Of a stretch of DNA of 64,000 nt, positions 62,436 to 64,000 are shown in pieces. The stretch lies in assembly GCF_002723455.1 (NCBI RefSeq), contig NZ_PDUS01000002.1:149095-213094 (forward strand), in the 5' to 3' direction. This stretch comes from Pseudoalteromonas sp. 3D05 (GTDB lineage Bacteria > Pseudomonadota > Gammaproteobacteria > Enterobacterales > Alteromonadaceae). The notes beneath the pieces are model-generated. The model was given only the letters and a program-made list of their open reading frames with translations. It was not told the origin of the DNA and ran no database searches. The first letter of the stretch is position 1. Each line of letters begins with the position of its first letter. Position numbers and translations under genes: made by a program.

Positions 62436-64000
62436 TCATTTTAAAGCTTTTTCTACTTTTTCAAATAAGTCATCACTTAAATTTTCTAAGGTCGCTAATC
62501 GCATTAATTGAGCTTTCATTCCTTGGGCCCGATTAGTGTCATAGCGTCTCCACGACATAAATGGTGTTAACATACGAGATGCATTTTGAGGATTGATTGA
62601 ATTGAGCTTAATAAGTAAATCACCCAAAAGCGCATACCCTGTGCCATCTTCACGGTGGAACTGTGCAGTATTAAAATGGCTAAAGCTACCCACAAGTGCA
62701 CGAACTCGATTTGGATTGGAAAAATCAAAGCATGGGTGATCATATAAGCGTTTTATATGCTCAATTGCCCCTTCTTTGGATTGCATCGCTTGTAAAGCAA
62801 ACCATTTATCCATTACAAGCACATCATGTCGCCATTGGCTGTCAAAGCTAGCAAGTAACTCATCACACAACGGATGTTGAGCCTTAACAACGGCGCTCAG
62901 ACTCGCTAGCACATTCGTCATGTTAGTTGATTTTGCACCAAGGGCTAAGCATGCTGCTACATCATTAGTTTCAAGCTTAGCTAGATAATGTAAGCATTGT
63001 CCTTTTAAAGCACGTATTGCAACTGCACTGGCATTAAGCGAACCATCATCAACGAGGCTGTTATAGCATGACAAAATTGGATGGTAGAGTTGTTGTGCAA
63101 TTTGTTGTTCAAAACATGCGATAACATCAACTATCTCATCTACGGGTATAACTTCAAATTCAGCTGCGAGTGTATCGAACGTTGGAAGTTTCAATAGCTC
63201 TGCGGTCAGTGCAAGATCGCCAGTTCTATCTGATACAAGCTCAGACAGAGTATTTATTACAGCGTCACTAAGTACAGCATTTTCAGATTCTATAATAGCA
63301 TTTTTCACAGCATTTATGAACAAGGTTTGCTGAGCATCCCAACGAGAAAAATCACTGCGAGCATAGCGCATAATATGCAAAAGTTGGCTTTCGTTAATTT
63401 CATGATCAAGAATGCATGGTGCTGAGAAGTCTTCTAGTAGCACAGCAACAGGCTGTTTTGTAAGGCCATCAAAGTTAAATTCCTGATATGTTTCTGTCAC
63501 ATTCAATACTGAATCAATGCAGACATTCTGATATTTTAAATCCAGACTCCTACCATTCTCATCGAGCAGTTCTATTGCAAACGGAATATGCAGAGGTTTA
63601 TGCGCAGGATAATTACTTGGAGGATGCTGCTCAATCGCTACTTTTAATGTTCCGCTGTTTTCGTCAAACGATTGCTTAACAGACAACCTTGGTGTGCCTG
63701 GTTGGCTATACCAATATTTAAACTGAGTAAGATCAATACCTGATGCATCACTCATTGCGCAGACAAAGTCATCACAGGTCACAGCTTGACCATCATGACG
63801 CTCAAAATAAAGTGTCATACCTTGTTGAAATTTCTGCTCACCCAAAAGGGTATGCATCATACGAATAACTTCTGCACCCTTGTCATACACAGTTACAGTA
63901 TAAAAGTTATTCATTTCAATGACTTTTTCTGGCCTAATTGCATGTGACATTGGGCCTGCATCTTCACTAAATTGATGTGTACGCATCACTTTTACCGCAT
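62436..64000 (-). CDS. pepN: Aminopeptidase N (PepN), C-terminal part only
   Basis: About 521 codons of the gene are present; the 5' part lies beyond the right edge. The visible part starts VMRTHQFSEDAGPMSHAIRP, which follows the zinc motif in the family, so HExxH itself is outside the window. NNFYTVTVYDKGAEVIRM holds the Tyr that stabilises the transition state, then beta-sandwich and helical C-terminal domains end at NLSDDLFEKVEKALK. PepN is the main broad-specificity M1 aminopeptidase of the cytoplasm. It is followed by the DUF2835 gene. Confidence 0.93.
   Translation of the reverse strand, partial: AVKVMRTHQFSEDAGPMSHAIRPEKVIEMNNFYTVTVYDKGAEVIRMMHTLLGEQKFQQGMTLYFERHDGQAVTCDDFVCAMSDASGIDLTQFKYWYSQPGTPRLSVKQSFDENSGTLKVAIEQHPPSNYPAHKPLHIPFAIELLDENGRSLDLKYQNVCIDSVLNVTETYQEFNFDGLTKQPVAVLLEDFSAPCILDHEINESQLLHIMRYARSDFSRWDAQQTLFINAVKNAIIESENAVLSDAVINTLSELVSDRTGDLALTAELLKLPTFDTLAAEFEVIPVDEIVDVIACFEQQIAQQLYHPILSCYNSLVDDGSLNASAVAIRALKGQCLHYLAKLETNDVAACLALGAKSTNMTNVLASLSAVVKAQHPLCDELLASFDSQWRHDVLVMDKWFALQAMQSKEGAIEHIKRLYDHPCFDFSNPNRVRALVGSFSHFNTAQFHREDGTGYALLGDLLIKLNSINPQNASRMLTPFMSWRRYDTNRAQGMKAQLMRLATLENLSDDLFEKVEKALK

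Overview
This window looks like a chromosome segment of a marine gammaproteobacterium of the order Alteromonadales, most like Pseudoalteromonas. That rests on the AT-rich sequence and on family-level resemblance: pepN next to a DUF2835 gene, zapC next to pyrD, rlmKL followed by a glutaredoxin-like gene and uup, a giant NAD-glutamate dehydrogenase, lolCDE, and many secreted or lipoprotein peptidases. No database search was run, so the genus is an inference. I saw no rRNA, tRNA, CRISPR array, prophage or transposase gene. Coding density is high, and only one gap exceeds 300 bases (15361-15853).

Layout. 1-1737 (minus): a NatAB-like ABC exporter, cut by the window start, with a DUF3025 gene. 1845-4706 (plus): a lipoprotein M28 aminopeptidase and a predicted manganese exporter whose start codon abuts a perfect 12-bp hairpin. 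4743-7882 (minus): lolC-lolD-lolE. 8041-9705: a BicA-like SulP transporter. 9702-12706: a LysR regulator divergent from frmA and fghA (formaldehyde detoxification). 12660-15360: a small lipoprotein, an MgtC-family gene and the ABC-F factor YbiT. 15361-15853: a MITE-like structured repeat and a terminator. 15854-18022: a second SulP transporter and an Lrp-type regulator. 18112-24553: a YcbL-type hydrolase, an M14 peptidase, a FabY-type ketoacyl synthase, a GlxA-type regulator and an alpha/beta hydrolase. 24561-27575 (minus): a tightly overlapping trio of RimK-like ATP-grasp ligase, GNAT-C39 peptidase fusion and MgtC-family protein. 27769-29824: a Gre-like factor, a DUF2987-like secreted protein and a Bax-like glucosaminidase. 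30031-35970: a dGTPase of the type linked to phage defence, an S9A peptidase, an Mpo1-like protein and an ABC exporter. 36138-38848: an HvfX/DoxX protein and FadH. 39067-43830: sppA, ansA and a DUF3466 protein. 43842-49869: uup, glutaredoxin-like gene, rlmKL, zapC and pyrD. 49973-54814: NAD-glutamate dehydrogenase. 55027-61967 (minus): DUF1302, DUF1329, YCF48-like and MMPL/RND genes. 62211-64000: a DUF2835 gene and the 3' part of pepN.

The best candidates for an under-described system are (1) the 55-62 kb set, which by fold could form a trans-envelope route for a hydrophobic molecule (outer-membrane barrel, LolA/B-like periplasmic protein, beta-propeller partner and inner-membrane RND pump), with a near-palindromic operator upstream; and (2) the ATP-grasp/GNAT-C39/MgtC operon at 24.6-27.6 kb. 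At RNA and DNA level, notable structures are the hairpin holding the only Shine-Dalgarno-like sequence of the manganese-exporter gene, a pyrD promoter that would start transcription inside one arm of a terminator-like hairpin, a terminator touching the ansA start codon, and the frmA-fghA intergenic hairpin.
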